Of a DNA stretch of 64,000 nucleotides, positions 8,696 through 19,063 are shown piece after piece (the first letter of the stretch is position 1; each line of letters starts with the position of its first letter). Position numbers and translations under genes: made by a program. The DNA lies in assembly GCF_029889845.1 (NCBI RefSeq), contig NZ_JARANV010000015.1, positions 33,475 to 97,474 on the forward strand, read 5' to 3'. The notes beneath the pieces are model-generated. The model saw only the letters and a program-made list of their open reading frames with translations. It did no database searches and was not told the DNA's origin. The stretch is from Halomonas sp. 25-S5. Its GTDB lineage: Bacteria; Pseudomonadota; Gammaproteobacteria; Pseudomonadales; Halomonadaceae.

Positions 8696-8953
8696 CATGT
8701 CTCTCCTCCCTGGACATCGTCCCGATGCCTTTCTCCCTGGGGGGCCTCCAAGCCCCCACGCGTCCCTGGCGACGTGCCCGGCAGTGTCCCTTGCCTGTCT
8801 CCCACGTTATCGCTGATCCCCGTGACAGCGGTGTGATGGCCGGGTGACGGTTGCATGACATCCCGGACGCGGCGCGCCGGCAGGCCAGGCCGCCTTCTGG
8901 TAGAATCCTGCGCCGTTTCGTCTCAATCCAACTCTTTTTTCGGGAAAGCTGTC

Positions 8954-10303
8954 ATGAATGCAGTAATCATTGCGGTGCTGGTGATGGTGGGCCTGTCGCT
9001 GGCACGGGTCTCGGTGGTCTTTGCGCTGGTGGTCGGTGCGCTGGTCGGGGGGCTGGTCGGCGGGCTCTCCATCGAGGCGACCCTGGCGGCCTTCAACGAC
9101 GGCGTGGGCGGGGGCGCCAAGGTCGCGCTGGCCTACGCCACCCTCGGGGCCTTCGCGGTGGCGATCTCGCGCTCCGGGCTGCCGGACCTGCTGGCGCACC
9201 GGCTGATCCGACTGCTCGGCCAGGAGGCCTCGGCGAGTCGCCAGGCCACCGTGAAGTATCTGCTGCTCGGCACGGTGCTGCTGGTCTCGATCTCCTCCCA
9301 GAACCTGATTCCGGTGCACATCGCCTTCATCCCGATCCTCATCCCGCCGCTGCTCAAGGTGATGAACCAACTGCGCCTGGATCGCCGGGCCGTGGCCTGT
9401 GCCCTGACCTTCGGCCTGACCGCCCCCTACATGCTGCTGCCGGTGGGCTTCGGGGCGATCTTCCTCAATGACATCCTGCTGGCCAACATCAACCAGGCCG
9501 GCGAATCCCTGGGGCTGGAGATCAGCCGCGGCATGGTGCCCCTGGCCATGGGCGTGCCGGTGGCCGGCATGGCGCTGGGCCTGCTGGTGGCGGTGTTCAT
9601 CAGCTACCGTCGGCCACGGGATTACCAGGCGCTGGACGTGGCCACCAGCAACGTGCCGCACCACCACCCGGAAACCCACGAGCCGCACGCCCTGGGGCTG
9701 GTGATGTCGCTGGTGGCGATCGCCGCCGCGCTGGGCATCCAGCTGTATACCGGCTCGATGATCCTCGGCGGCCTGGTGGGCTTCGCGCTGCTGTCGGTGG
9801 GTGGCATCTTCAAATGGCGCGAAGCCGACGACCTCTTCACCAGCGGTATGCGCATGATGGCGCTGATCGGCTTCATCATGATCTCGGCCTCGGGCTTCGC
9901 CGCGGTGATGACCGCCACCGGGCAGATCGAGACTCTGGTGGCCGCAAGCGTCGAGGTGATTGGCGACAACCGCGGCCTGGCGGCACTGCTGATGCTGCTG
10001 GTGGGGCTGTTCATCACTCTGGGCATCGGCTCGTCGTTCTCCACCATCCCCATCATCGCGGCGATCTTCGTGCCCCTGGCGGTGCAGTTCGGCTTCTCGC
10101 CGCTGGCCACGGTGGCGCTGGTGGGGACTGCCGCGGCGCTGGGTGACGCCGGCTCGCCCGCCTCGGACTCCACCCTGGGGCCGACCTCGGGCCTCAACGT
10201 CGACCGCCAGCACGACCACATCTGGGACAGCGTGGTGCCGACCTTCCTGCACTACAACATCCCGCTGATCGCCTTCGGCTGGCTGGCGGCGATGACCCTC
10301 TGA
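8954..10303 (+). CDS. Na+/H+ antiporter family carrier (YuiF/NhaC-like)
   Basis: A 449-residue polytopic membrane protein with about 12 hydrophobic helices and the C-terminal signature [19 protein letters not shown] followed by [11 protein letters not shown]. That signature marks the family annotated as Na+/H+ antiporters, some members of which transport histidine or other amino acids. The chosen ATG ([10 protein letters not shown]) has GGGAAAG upstream and begins directly in the first helix. Upstream in-frame codons would add a non-membrane Arg-rich extension. A strong hairpin follows the stop. The transported ion or solute is undetermined. Confidence 0.85.
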   Translation: MNAVIIAVLVMVGLSLARVSVVFALVVGALVGGLVGGLSIEATLAAFNDGVGGGAKVALAYATLGAFAVAISRSGLPDLLAHRLIRLLGQEASASRQATVKYLLLGTVLLVSISSQNLIPVHIAFIPILIPPLLKVMNQLRLDRRAVACALTFGLTAPYMLLPVGFGAIFLNDILLANINQAGESLGLEISRGMVPLAMGVPVAGMALGLLVAVFISYRRPRDYQALDVATSNVPHHHPETHEPHALGLVMSLVAIAAALGIQLYTGSMILGGLVGFALLSVGGIFKWREADDLFTSGMRMMALIGFIMISASGFAAVMTATGQIETLVAASVEVIGDNRGLAALLMLLVGLFITLGIGSSFSTIPIIAAIFVPLAVQFGFSPLATVALVGTAAALGDAGSPASDSTLGPTSGLNVDRQHDHIWDSVVPTFLHYNIPLIAFGWLAAMTL

Positions 10304-10320
10304 TCGCGCTCCCTGCGAGA

Positions 10321-10354
10321 ACGACGACGGCGGCCCGGAGGCCGCCGTCGTCGT
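10321..10354. terminator. Bidirectional terminator between convergent genes
   Basis: A perfect 15-bp stem (10321-10335 with 10340-10354) with a CGGA loop lies between the converging antiporter gene and trmJ. A short TT follows on the + strand. Position and stem strength support termination from both sides. Confidence 0.85.
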
Positions 10355-10363
10355 TTCTGCCCG

Positions 10364-11098
10364 TCACGCATTGGGCAGGTGACTTTCCAGGGAGGCGAGC
10401 AGGCCGCGCAGCAGCGAGAGTTCCTTGCGATTCGGTCGGGCGCGGGCGAACAGGGCTTCGAGCTGGGCCTCGGTGTGGGCGTGGGGTTGGTTGATGAAGC
10501 CGCTGCGTTGCATCACCCGCGAGAGGTGCGTCTGGAAATGGCCGAGCTGCTCGCGTGAGGGCTGGCGCTCCTGCGCCGGCCGCGGTGAGCGGTAGCCGCT
10601 GTCGGGGCGGCGCCGCCAGGCGGTGAACAGCTCGTGGGCCAGGACCTGTACCGCCTGGGAGAGGTTGAGGATGCCGTAGTCGGGATTGGCGGGGATGCTC
10701 ACCTGGTGGCTGCAGCAGCGGATCTCGTCGTTGGTCAGGCCGAAGCGCTCGCGGCCGAAGACCAGCGCCACCGGATCCTGGCTGGCCTGCGCCACCAGTG
10801 CCCGGGCCATCTCGTCGGGCTCGTCGAAGTGGGGCAGCGGCAGGCTGCGCAGCCGCGCGCTGGCCCCGACGACCTGGACGCAGTCGCTTACCGCCTCCGT
10901 CAGCGAGCCGACCACCCGGGCGCTGTCGACCAGGTCCTCGGCGCCCGCGGCCAATCGCGAGGCCTCGGGGTCGGGGAACTGCCGGGGGTTGACCAGCACC
11001 AGGTCGGTCAGGCCCATGGTCTTCATGGCCCGGGCCGAGGCGCCGATATTGCCGGGGTGGTAGGTCTGGACGAGGACGATGCGGATATTGGACAGCAT
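10364..11098 (-). CDS. trmJ: tRNA (cytidine/uridine-2'-O-)-methyltransferase TrmJ
   Basis: SPOUT-class methyltransferase that 2'-O-methylates position 32 of the tRNA anticodon loop using SAM. The 244-residue length matches E. coli TrmJ. The start MLSNIRIVLVQTYHPGNIGASARAMKTMGL is the substrate/SAM-knot region, and VALVFGRERFGLTNDE plus SIPANPDYGILNLSQAVQVLAHEL are the trefoil-knot motifs. The C-terminal helical extension carries the family dimer segment. The ATG at 11098 is the first plausible start. Upstream lies a heptamer-repeat element and the groEL terminator. Confidence 0.95.
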   Translation of the reverse strand: MLSNIRIVLVQTYHPGNIGASARAMKTMGLTDLVLVNPRQFPDPEASRLAAGAEDLVDSARVVGSLTEAVSDCVQVVGASARLRSLPLPHFDEPDEMARALVAQASQDPVALVFGRERFGLTNDEIRCCSHQVSIPANPDYGILNLSQAVQVLAHELFTAWRRRPDSGYRSPRPAQERQPSREQLGHFQTHLSRVMQRSGFINQPHAHTEAQLEALFARARPNRKELSLLRGLLASLESHLPNA

Positions 11099-11145
11099 GA
11101 GTCGGCTCTATGCGAGATGAGCGCGTAGTGTACTGATTGGGCGGA

Positions 11146-11257
11146 AAGCTGTAAGCCGTAAGCTATAAGCTGTAAGAACCCCTCGGGCTCGAGTCATTCG
11201 CCCGAGTCGTGGTCCGGTCAAGATTGTCTTCCAGCTTAAGGCTTATGGCTTATAGCT
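11146..11257. repeat. Heptamer-based inverted element, copy 1
   Basis: The left arm (11146-11176) is four degenerate heptamers of the type AAGCTGT, AAGCCGT, AAGCTAT, AAGCTGT. The right arm (11228-11257) is the reverse-complement type (CCAGCTT, AAGGCTT, ATGGCTT). Between them is a smaller stem CTCGGGC (11182-11188) with GCCCGAG (11200-11206). It lies immediately beyond the groEL terminator and upstream of trmJ. Related copies occur at 37523-37654 and 41259-41353. It could be a MITE/REP-like element; no transposase is near. Confidence 0.7.
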
Positions 11258-11260
11258 AAA

Positions 11261-11292
11261 GAGACCCCCGCCGGTCTCCCGGCGGGGGTCTC
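11261..11292 (-). terminator. groEL terminator
   Basis: A perfect 14-bp stem (GAGACCCCCGCCGG at 11261-11274 pairing with 11279-11292) closes on a TCTC loop, 31 nt after the groEL stop. Reading the minus strand it is followed by TTTAGC. This is a good rho-independent terminator for groES-groEL. Confidence 0.85.
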
Positions 11293-11323
11293 GATCAGGC
11301 AGTGCCTGGGGCAGGGGGCTGGT

Positions 11324-12997
<1,674 letters not shown>

Positions 12998-13030
12998 TCA
13001 GTATCGAGCAGTTGCGGGTCGTGTCCGGGG

Positions 13031-13324
13031 TCAGCCTTCGACGACGGCCAGGATGTCGGACTCGCTCATGATCAGTACTTCCTCGCCGTCGATCTTCTGC
13101 TTCTCGACGCCGAAGCCATCCTTGAAGATCACGGTGTCACTGACCTTGACGTCGAGCGGGCGGACGTCGCCGTTATCGAGGATCCGGCCGTTACCGACGG
13201 CCAGGACTTCGCCACGCGTCGGCTTTTCCTGGGCGTTTCCCGGAAGCACGATGCCGCCAGCGGTCTTCTGTTCTTCTTCAACGCGACGGATCACGACGCG
13301 ATCGTGCAAGGGACGGATGTTCAT
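13031..13324 (-). CDS. groES: 10-kDa co-chaperonin GroES
   Basis: Heptameric lid of the GroEL cage, 97 residues. [29 protein letters not shown] contains the start and the mobile loop. [11 protein letters not shown] and [19 protein letters not shown] complete the fold. The ATG has a GGAGAACGTG-type ribosome site upstream. It is the first gene of the groES-groEL operon, with an untranslated leader of roughly 145 nt from the predicted heat-shock promoter. Confidence 0.99.
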   Translation of the reverse strand: MNIRPLHDRVVIRRVEEEQKTAGGIVLPGNAQEKPTRGEVLAVGNGRILDNGDVRPLDVKVSDTVIFKDGFGVEKQKIDGEEVLIMSESDILAVVEG

Positions 13325-13478
13325 TGCTCACGTTCTCCTGATGGTTTGCTGTGCCCGAGCATTGCCCGGGCGGTTTTCATCATCGACCCGCCATCATGCT
13401 GCGGGGTGAAGGCGGGGTTCGCCTTCCTTGTCGATGGCTCGGGGGTTACCCCCGTGCCGAATCCTGATGCTGTCGGTT

Positions 13479-13506
13479 AAGTGGGGCTCGGCATTGGGCT
13501 TTCAAG
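13479..13506 (-). promoter_or_regulatory. Sigma-32 (heat-shock) promoter of groES-groEL
   Basis: On the minus strand CTTGAAA (13506-13500), a 13-nt spacer and CCCCACTT (13486-13479) closely match the RpoH consensus CTTGAAA-N(11-16)-CCCCATNT. It lies between fxsA and groES, oriented toward groES. The match is by eye; transcription start would fall near 13470. Confidence 0.8.
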
Positions 13507-13535
13507 GCCCCGCGTGAAAATTTTTTGCGCCCCGC

Positions 13536-14075
13536 TCACCGCGAGTCGTCACGCGAGATGAACTCGCCTTCCAGGGGCGCGTCCGGTCGGTCGCCGTGCG
13601 GCTCTTCGTTCTGCTCGTCAGCGCCCCGCTCCTCGCGGGATTCCCGGCGCGGGCCGGCCTGCTGCCAGTCGGCATCGGTGCCCTGGCGTGGGCGGTAGGT
13701 CCGGGCATGCAGGTGCAGGCCCTTCATGCGTACGCCCACCCAGCCCAGCAGCCTGGCCAGCAGACGCCGCGCATTGGGGATCAAGCACATGAAGCCCAGC
13801 GCGTCGGACAGGAAGCCGGGTGCCATTAGCAGCGCTCCACCGAAGATCAGTGCTGCCCCGGTCATAAGCTCGCCCGAGGGAATCTCCCCCTGGGCCATGC
13901 GCTCCTGGGCACGGGCGAAGGTGGCCACGCCTTCTCGGCGGATCATGTGCAGGCCGATGAAACCGGTGGCGAGGACCAGCAGCAAGGTGCTCAGCAGCCC
14001 GATCTGGCTGCCGACCGAGAACAGGATGACGAAGTCGAGCAGGGCGAAGAGGGTGAAGATGACGAGAAAGGGCAT
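13536..14075 (-). CDS. fxsA: FxsA family membrane protein
   Basis: Inner-membrane protein whose overproduction in E. coli relieves F-plasmid exclusion of phage T7. The 179-residue product shows the FxsA core: [52 protein letters not shown], and a second hairpin [24 protein letters not shown] charged cytoplasmic tail follows. The start ATG at 14075 has GGAG 6 nt upstream. It lies just upstream of groES on the same strand, as in E. coli, and has its own sigma-32-like promoter. Confidence 0.93.
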   Translation of the reverse strand: MPFLVIFTLFALLDFVILFSVGSQIGLLSTLLLVLATGFIGLHMIRREGVATFARAQERMAQGEIPSGELMTGAALIFGGALLMAPGFLSDALGFMCLIPNARRLLARLLGWVGVRMKGLHLHARTYRPRQGTDADWQQAGPRRESREERGADEQNEEPHGDRPDAPLEGEFISRDDSR

Positions 14076-14106
14076 GATGACTCCGCGTATGACCGTTGCG
14101 CAGGTG

Positions 14107-14132
14107 ATGGGGGCGGGGCAGGGGAATTCAAG
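14107..14132 (-). promoter_or_regulatory. Sigma-32-like promoter of fxsA
   Basis: Minus-strand CTTGAA (14132-14127), a 14-nt spacer and CCCCAT (14112-14107) match the RpoH consensus. The predicted start gives a leader of about 20-25 nt before the fxsA ATG at 14075. The rest of the 14076-14291 gap shows no gene. Confidence 0.7.
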
Positions 14133-14291
14133 CCATCGCCGTGGGGCGCGGGAGTGATGGAATATCTTTCCATGATTCGCTATGGTAATGGTGCAGCGCA
14201 TCATAATAAGGGTCAACTGCCGGTCCCCGAGCCGGCGATTGCCCGGCAAGCGCGCCGACAACGCGATTTCCCATCCCTTGGAGAAGCGCCC

Positions 14292-15053
14292 ATGAAACTC
14301 GACAATACCGTTATCGCCATCACCGGCGGCGCCCGCGGTCTCGGCCTGGCCATGGCTCGGCGGCTCGGTGGTCAGGGGGCGAGGCTCGCCCTGATGGACA
14401 TGGACGGCGATGCCCTGGACCATGCCGTCTCCGCCCTGCACGCCGACGGGATCGAGGCCCGCGGCTTTGTGGTCGACGTGGCCGACGAGGCGTCGGTGAC
14501 ACAGGCGTTCCGTGACATCGCGTCATCGCTGGGTCCGATCCACGGCCTGGTCAACAACGCAGGCATCGTCCGCGACGGCCTGCTCGTCAAGGCCCGGGAT
14601 GGTAAGGTGGAGAAGACCCTGCCGCTGGAGCAGTGGCAGCAGGTGATCGACGTCAACCTGACGGGCGTCTTCCTGTGCGGGCGCGAGGCATCGGTACAGA
14701 TGATCGAGGCGGGCCACCGCGGCGTCATCGTCAATATCTCGAGCATCTCGCGGGCCGGCAACATGGGCCAGAGCAACTATGCCGCGGCCAAGGCCGGGGT
14801 GGTGGCGCTGACCACGACCTGGGCATCGGAACTGGCACGCTACGGCATTCGCGTCGGGGCGGTGGCGCCGGGCTTCATCGAGACGGACATGACCACGGCA
14901 ATGCGCGAGGACATGCTCGACAAGCTGACGGCAGGGGTGCCCCTCGGACGGCTCGGCCAGCCCGAGGACATCGCCGAGAGCGTGGCCTTCATCATGACCA
15001 ACGACTACTTCACCGGTCGCGTGGTCGAGTGTGACGGTGGCTTGCGGCTCTAG
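14292..15053 (+). CDS. SDR family oxidoreductase (FabG-like)
   Basis: A classical short-chain dehydrogenase/reductase of 253 residues. It has the nucleotide motif TGGARGLG (11-18), NNAG (88-91), the catalytic Ser near 150-153 and Tyr163-x3-Lys167 in SNYAAAKAG, and the C-terminal [13 protein letters not shown](H)-dependent 3-oxoacyl reduction is the commonest activity of close relatives, but the insert [20 protein letters not shown] distinguishes it from housekeeping FabG. GGAG sits 8 nt before the ATG. It is transcribed away from fxsA and is probably monocistronic. Confidence 0.9.
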   Translation: MKLDNTVIAITGGARGLGLAMARRLGGQGARLALMDMDGDALDHAVSALHADGIEARGFVVDVADEASVTQAFRDIASSLGPIHGLVNNAGIVRDGLLVKARDGKVEKTLPLEQWQQVIDVNLTGVFLCGREASVQMIEAGHRGVIVNISSISRAGNMGQSNYAAAKAGVVALTTTWASELARYGIRVGAVAPGFIETDMTTAMREDMLDKLTAGVPLGRLGQPEDIAESVAFIMTNDYFTGRVVECDGGLRL

Positions 15054-15077
15054 CCGACCATTTTAGGTTGAGAGGGT

Positions 15078-15101
15078 GACGCCGGCCGTGCGGCCGGCGT
15101 C
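15078..15101. terminator. Hairpin between convergent SDR and ComEA-like genes
   Basis: A 10-bp GC-rich stem (15078-15087 with 15092-15101, GTGC loop) lies 25 nt after the SDR stop, between two converging genes. There is no clear T-run, so termination strength is uncertain. Confidence 0.6.
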
Positions 15102-15127
15102 GTCGGCGCCAACAGACGCAGGTCTGG

Positions 15128-15418
15128 TCAGAAGGTCACCTGGTCGGCGAGCCCCTCCACGGTTGCCTCGCCGATGCCGCTGACCCGCGTCATCTCCTCG
15201 GCGCTCGCGTAGGGGCCGTTCGCTTCCCGGTCCTCGACGATCGCGGTTGCGCGCGTCTCCCCGATGCCGGGCAACTCGGCGAGCAGCTCGGCGCCGGCAC
15301 TGTTGACGTTGATCGGTTCCATCTCCTGGGCCAGGGCCTGGCCGGCAGTGAAGGTGGCGAGGCTCAGCAGCATGACTAGCAGCAGGCCGGTCAGGCGTCG
15401 CTTGATGGCGGTGTTCAT
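15128..15418 (-). CDS. ComEA-like helix-hairpin-helix secreted protein
   Basis: A 96-residue protein with a signal peptide (AIKRRLTGLLLVMLLSL, cleavage probably after GQALAQ) and a double helix-hairpin-helix module: INVNSAGAELLAELPGIGETRA and VSGIGEATVEGLADQ. That layout is the ComEA-type DNA-binding protein used in DNA uptake or periplasmic DNA handling. ATG at 15418 is preferred to GTG at 15424 because AAGGAG is then 7 nt upstream. No other competence genes are nearby, so uptake is not established. Confidence 0.87.
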   Translation of the reverse strand: MNTAIKRRLTGLLLVMLLSLATFTAGQALAQEMEPINVNSAGAELLAELPGIGETRATAIVEDREANGPYASAEEMTRVSGIGEATVEGLADQVTF

Positions 15419-15632
15419 GATCACTCTCCTTGTTCCTGGGTAATCGCGGCCGACACCGCGGAGCGCCGGCCTGCCCCTTTCAAGCTAGTGGGTTCGTGGC
15501 AGAGTTCGTGTCATCGAATGCGGTCATTTCATGTCAGCGATTGCCGAAGGCGCCTCGGCGACTTTGCGGACATGCGCCGTAGGCCATGGCTGATATACTG
15601 GGCCGATCACCCGTCCCGCCAGGAGTCTGCCT

Positions 15633-16334
15633 GTGCCCACCGCTTCGCCCCTGATCATCGCTCTCGACTATGCCTCCCTGGATGCCGCCCTGTGCATGGC
15701 CGATCGCCTCGATCCGGCGCGGTGCCGGCTCAAGGTGGGTAAGGAGCTCTTCACCCGCAGCGGGCCCGAGGTGCTCGATGCCCTGCACGGCCGCGGCTTC
15801 GAGGTGTTCCTGGATCTCAAGTTCCACGACATTCCCCACACCGTGGCCGGGGCGATCCAGGCCGCCGCCGAGCAGGGCGTATGGATGGTCAATGTCCATG
15901 CCGGCGGTGGCCGACGGATGATGGAGGCGGCCCGCGAGCGCCTGGACCGTCAAGGGCTGGCGACCCGGCTGATCGCGGTGACGGTACTGACCAGCATGGA
16001 GGCCGCCGACCTGGCGGAGGTGGGCATCGAGGCGTCGCCTGCTGACCAGGTCGAGCGCCTGGCCGTGCTGGCCCGAGACAGCGGCATGGACGGGGTGGTC
16101 TGCTCGGCACGGGAGGCGTCGCGCCTGCATGAGCTTTGCGGCCGCGACTTTCTCAAGGTGACCCCGGGCATCCGGCCGAGCTTCGCCGTAGCGGATGACC
16201 AGCGTCGCATCATGACCCCGGCCGATGCCATGGCGGCCGGCAGTACCCACCTGGTGGTGGGACGCCCGGTGACCCAGGCGGAGGAGCCAATGGCCGCCCT
16301 GGCCGCCATCGAGAGCGAGCTTTCCGGCGGCTGA
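15633..16334 (+). CDS. pyrF: Orotidine 5'-phosphate decarboxylase PyrF
   Basis: Last step of de novo UMP synthesis. The 233-residue TIM-barrel shows the substrate lysines in KVGKELF and the catalytic DLKFHDIP, plus TPGIRPSF and [11 protein letters not shown] for phosphate binding. The start is GTG at 15633 with AGGAG 7 nt upstream. It is convergent with lapB (6-nt gap between stops), whereas in E. coli pyrF follows lapB in the same direction. The 15425-15632 interval upstream holds a TATACT -10-like box at 15594 but no gene. Confidence 0.97.
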   Translation: MPTASPLIIALDYASLDAALCMADRLDPARCRLKVGKELFTRSGPEVLDALHGRGFEVFLDLKFHDIPHTVAGAIQAAAEQGVWMVNVHAGGGRRMMEAARERLDRQGLATRLIAVTVLTSMEAADLAEVGIEASPADQVERLAVLARDSGMDGVVCSAREASRLHELCGRDFLKVTPGIRPSFAVADDQRRIMTPADAMAAGSTHLVVGRPVTQAEEPMAALAAIESELSGG

Positions 16335-16340
16335 GCGCGG

Positions 16341-17525
16341 CTACTGGCTCTCGATGCCGGTGATTGGCTTGGTGGTGCCCCAGTTGCGACAGCGGGGGCA
16401 CTGCCAATGCAGCCGTTCACCAGAGAAGCCGCAGCGACGGCAGCGGTGCCGGGGCATGGCCTGGACCAGGGTCTGGGTGTGGCGCTGCAGCAGCGCGAGG
16501 CGCTCGTCCTCCTCGCCGCTGTCGTTGTGCCGGTAGAGGGTTAGCAGGTAGTGCATTGCGCCCAGGCTCGGGGCATGGTCGAGCTGCTCGGTGACCAGCA
16601 CCAGGGCCTCCCGGTCATCGCCGTGATGGTGGCGCAACGTCTCGGCCAGGCGGATGATCACGCTGGTGCAGGGTGCCTGCTCGAGAAGCTCCTGCAGGCA
16701 GCGGATCAGGCCCTCCTCGTCATCCAGCAGCTGGTAGGCGCGGGCCAGGGGCTCGAGGATGGTGGGGGTGAAGGCGGGGTCCTGGTCGGGAATCCGCCTG
16801 AGCAGCCGGATGGAGGCCTTGTACTGCCCGGTATCGTGCTCCATGGCGGCCAGCAGCAGGTTGGCGCGCACGCATTGCGGATCGGTGGCCAGTGCCTGGC
16901 GCAGGTGGCGCCTGGCCAGCGCGGGGCTGGCCGAATGACGCTCCTGTTCGGCCAGCTCGCAGAGCCAGTGCGCCGCCGCGCGGCGGATGTCGTCGTGCTG
17001 GCGGACCAGCCTGGGCAGGGCGATATCCAGCGCGGCCTGCCATTCGCCCTCCCGTTCCAGCAGGTCGACCAGCAGCCGCCTGGCCGCATCGCGCAGCTCG
17101 TCATCCTGGCTGTCGCGCACCAGGCCCTGCAGCAGGCGCTCGGCGCGGTCGAGCAGTCCCAGGGCGAGGAAGTCGCGGGAGAGCTCGAGCTGGACCCTGT
17201 CGCTCTGCCCGGCGGTCAGTGTCGGCCGGGCGAGCAGGTTCTGGTGGATCTTCAGCGCACGGTCGGCCTCGCCCCGGGTGCGGAAGAGGTTGCCCAGCGC
17301 CAGGTGGGTCTCGATGGTGTCGCTGTTGACTTCCAGCGCGCCGATGAAGGTCTCGATGGCCCGGTCCTGCTGATCATTGAGCAGGTAGTTGAGGCCGACG
17401 AAGTAGTCCCGTGCCAGCGCCGGCGGCTGTGATGTCCTGCCGGTGCCCTGGCGCTCCCGGCGGCCCAGCCACCAGCCGATGGCGACGGCCACCACCAGCA
17501 GGGCCAGCAGGAAAACATCGGGCAT
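16341..17525 (-). CDS. lapB: Lipopolysaccharide assembly protein LapB (YciM)
   Basis: Inner-membrane TPR protein that tunes LPS synthesis, in E. coli by steering LpxC degradation by FtsH. The 394-residue protein has one N-terminal helix (VFLLALLVVAVAIGWWLG), about nine TPR-like units, and a C-terminal rubredoxin-type metal knuckle with CRRCGF and CPRCRNWG. It starts 1 nt after the lapA stop. The name collides with the adhesin-secretion LapB at 57398, which is unrelated. Confidence 0.95.
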   Translation of the reverse strand: MPDVFLLALLVVAVAIGWWLGRRERQGTGRTSQPPALARDYFVGLNYLLNDQQDRAIETFIGALEVNSDTIETHLALGNLFRTRGEADRALKIHQNLLARPTLTAGQSDRVQLELSRDFLALGLLDRAERLLQGLVRDSQDDELRDAARRLLVDLLEREGEWQAALDIALPRLVRQHDDIRRAAAHWLCELAEQERHSASPALARRHLRQALATDPQCVRANLLLAAMEHDTGQYKASIRLLRRIPDQDPAFTPTILEPLARAYQLLDDEEGLIRCLQELLEQAPCTSVIIRLAETLRHHHGDDREALVLVTEQLDHAPSLGAMHYLLTLYRHNDSGEEDERLALLQRHTQTLVQAMPRHRCRRCGFSGERLHWQCPRCRNWGTTKPITGIESQ

Positions 17526-17526
17526 T

Positions 17527-17832
17527 CTAGGGGAGTTCCTTCATCTCCTGGACGCGCAGGCGGTCGAGCTCCTTGCGCTGCTGCTGGTTGTGCCGTTGGG
17601 CGCGGGTCAGCAGGGTGCGCAGGCGCAGGTAGACGCCGCTCATGGCGAGCATGCCCAGCAGCACGCCCATGGCCAGCGAGGCCAGCAGCCAGACGGAGAG
17701 CGAGACGGCAGGCAGCTCGATCCAGATCAGGTTGAGGGGCAGGGCCTGCTGGTTGTTGACGGCAAAGAGGATGCCGATCAGCAGCACCGCCAGCAGGATG
17801 ATGGCCAGGATCAGGCCTTTTAGCCAACGCAT
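17527..17832 (-). CDS. lapA: LapA (YciS, DUF1049) inner-membrane protein
   Basis: A 101-residue membrane protein with two helices (LKGLILAIILLAVLLIGILFAV and VSLSVWLLASLAMGVLLGM) and a basic coiled C-terminus, matching LapA/YciS of the LPS-assembly pair. The NNQQALPLNLIW segment between the helices is characteristic. It lies between ihfB and lapB on the minus strand, the conserved order. It is not the large adhesin LapA. Confidence 0.92.
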   Translation of the reverse strand: MRWLKGLILAIILLAVLLIGILFAVNNQQALPLNLIWIELPAVSLSVWLLASLAMGVLLGMLAMSGVYLRLRTLLTRAQRHNQQQRKELDRLRVQEMKELP

Positions 17833-17882
17833 GTGCTTGTTCCCATGTCGGTTGAAGGAGAGACGGCGTCGCGGGGCGCCGC

Positions 17883-18179
17883 TTAGTAGCCGAGCGCGCG
17901 GCTGGCATCCACCTGTTCGCGCAGCTCCTTGCCGGGCTTGAAGTGTGGCACGAACTTGCCGTCGAGTGCGACAGGTTCCCCCGTCTTGGGGTTGCGACCC
18001 ACCCGGGGCTCCCGATAGTGCAGCGAGAAGCTGCCGAAGCCGCGGATCTCCACGCGTCCCCCCTCGGCCAGGGTGTCGGTGATGTCGTCGAGGATCAGGC
18101 GTACCGCCGCCTCGACCTCCTTGACCGACAGCTCCGGCTGTCGCATGGCGATCTGTTCGATCAGTTCGGACTTGGTCAT
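17883..18179 (-). CDS. ihfB: Integration host factor subunit beta
   Basis: DNA-bending nucleoid protein that works as a heterodimer with IHF-alpha. The 98-residue sequence has [11 protein letters not shown], the [30 protein letters not shown] beta arm and the [12 protein letters not shown] end. The ATG at 18179 has GGAG upstream. In many gammaproteobacteria ihfB follows rpsA; here rpsA is absent and sdhE diverges instead, so the gene appears to have its own promoter. Confidence 0.96.
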   Translation of the reverse strand: MTKSELIEQIAMRQPELSVKEVEAAVRLILDDITDTLAEGGRVEIRGFGSFSLHYREPRVGRNPKTGEPVALDGKFVPHFKPGKELREQVDASRALGY

Positions 18180-18240
18180 TGGCTCTACTCCATGCGGTCC
18201 TGCCTGGGTCGACGCGATCCCGGCGTTGTTGTTTTTCCAA

Positions 18241-18269
18241 AGCATACTGTGCAAGTCTCGATAAAACAA
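18241..18269 (-). promoter_or_regulatory. Predicted sigma-70 promoter of ihfB
   Basis: Minus-strand TTGTTT (18269-18264), a 17-nt spacer and TATGCT (18246-18241) lie about 60 nt upstream of the ihfB ATG. This fits a gene cut off from an upstream rpsA. Opposite, TATACT at 18341-18346 on the + strand may be the sdhE -10 box, but no good -35 is seen for it. Confidence 0.55.
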
Positions 18270-18380
18270 CGCACTACGACCTTTTCTCGCGTTGGCAGGG
18301 AGTGAAGGGCCGGCGGGCTGCCGGCGGGGCGGGGCTCGGGTATACTGGCGCGACACTCATCCGACTCAACGAGGCCGATC

Positions 18381-18674
18381 TTGAACGACGATTCGTCACC
18401 GGAAGCGACACTGCGCAAGCGCCTCTACTGGCACTCGCGTCGCGGCATGTGGGAACTGGACCTGCTGCTGATTCCCTTCCTCGAGCAGTGCTATGGCGAT
18501 CTGGACGAGGCGGACCAGGCGGCCTTCCGGTCACTGATCGAGGAGGAGGATCAGGACCTGTTCGCCTGGCTGATGCGCCGCGAGTGGCCCGAGGACCCGG
18601 CGCGGCGGCGCATCGTCAAATTGATCGTCGAGCATGCCGAGACCACCGACAACGATCGCTATCGCAACCTCTAG
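18381..18674 (+). CDS. sdhE: FAD assembly factor SdhE
   Basis: Small factor that promotes covalent flavinylation of succinate dehydrogenase. The 97-residue product contains the diagnostic RRGMWELDLLL motif near residues 19-29, with the conserved Arg-Gly-x-x-Glu, and the acidic helix bundle QAAFRSLIEEEDQDLFAWLM. The start is TTG at 18381: GAGG lies 6 nt upstream and no ATG occurs before the essential motif. Its 3' end overlaps ygfX by 41 nt, the usual arrangement. Confidence 0.93.
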   Translation: MNDDSSPEATLRKRLYWHSRRGMWELDLLLIPFLEQCYGDLDEADQAAFRSLIEEEDQDLFAWLMRREWPEDPARRRIVKLIVEHAETTDNDRYRNL

Positions 18675-19032
18675 GCTGTCGCTGGCCGCGCATGGGCTCT
18701 CGGCTGCGGCGGTTGCCGGTCTGGTGGCAACGGTAGCACCGTCTTGGGCCGGTGGGCTCGCGGCGGTGGCGCTGGGTGGGGTGCTGGTCACGCTGGCCAG
18801 GCAGCGCCCGCGTGGCGAGCTGCGTGGCACGCCGAAGGCGGCGGGTGGCGTGGACTGGTCCTGGCGCGACAGCGCCGCCCGGGCCTGGCGCCCGGTGAGC
18901 CTGCGTTGCGACTACCTCGGTCCCTGGCTGATCGGGCTCAGGGTCGAGGGGAGGCGCCTGTGGCTGTGGCCCGACAGCAGCGACACCGAGTCGCTGCGTC
19001 GCCTGCGCCGGGAGTTGCTGCCGCTGCCCTGA
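18634..19032 (+). CDS. YgfX-like membrane protein
   Basis: A 132-residue protein with one or two membrane helices (LAAVALGGVLVTLA) followed by a W-rich cytosolic part (GVDWSWRDSAARAWRPVS, LWLWPDSSDTESLRRLRRELL). The terminal SSDTESLRRLR-type motif is typical of YgfX, the partner of SdhE. It overlaps sdhE, which supports the assignment. The start at 18634 is the only good in-frame ATG; overall conservation is weak, as is normal for the family. Confidence 0.8.
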   Translation: MPRPPTTIAIATSRLSLAAHGLSAAAVAGLVATVAPSWAGGLAAVALGGVLVTLARQRPRGELRGTPKAAGGVDWSWRDSAARAWRPVSLRCDYLGPWLIGLRVEGRRLWLWPDSSDTESLRRLRRELLPLP

Positions 19033-19063
19033 AGGCCCCGACCACCGCTCAAGGGTCGCGGGA

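Noticed and set aside
8667..8953. Possible short gene in the gap before the antiporter gene
   Set aside because: In-frame extension of the antiporter upstream of 8954 is Arg-rich and lacks a ribosome site; other frames show no coding pattern.
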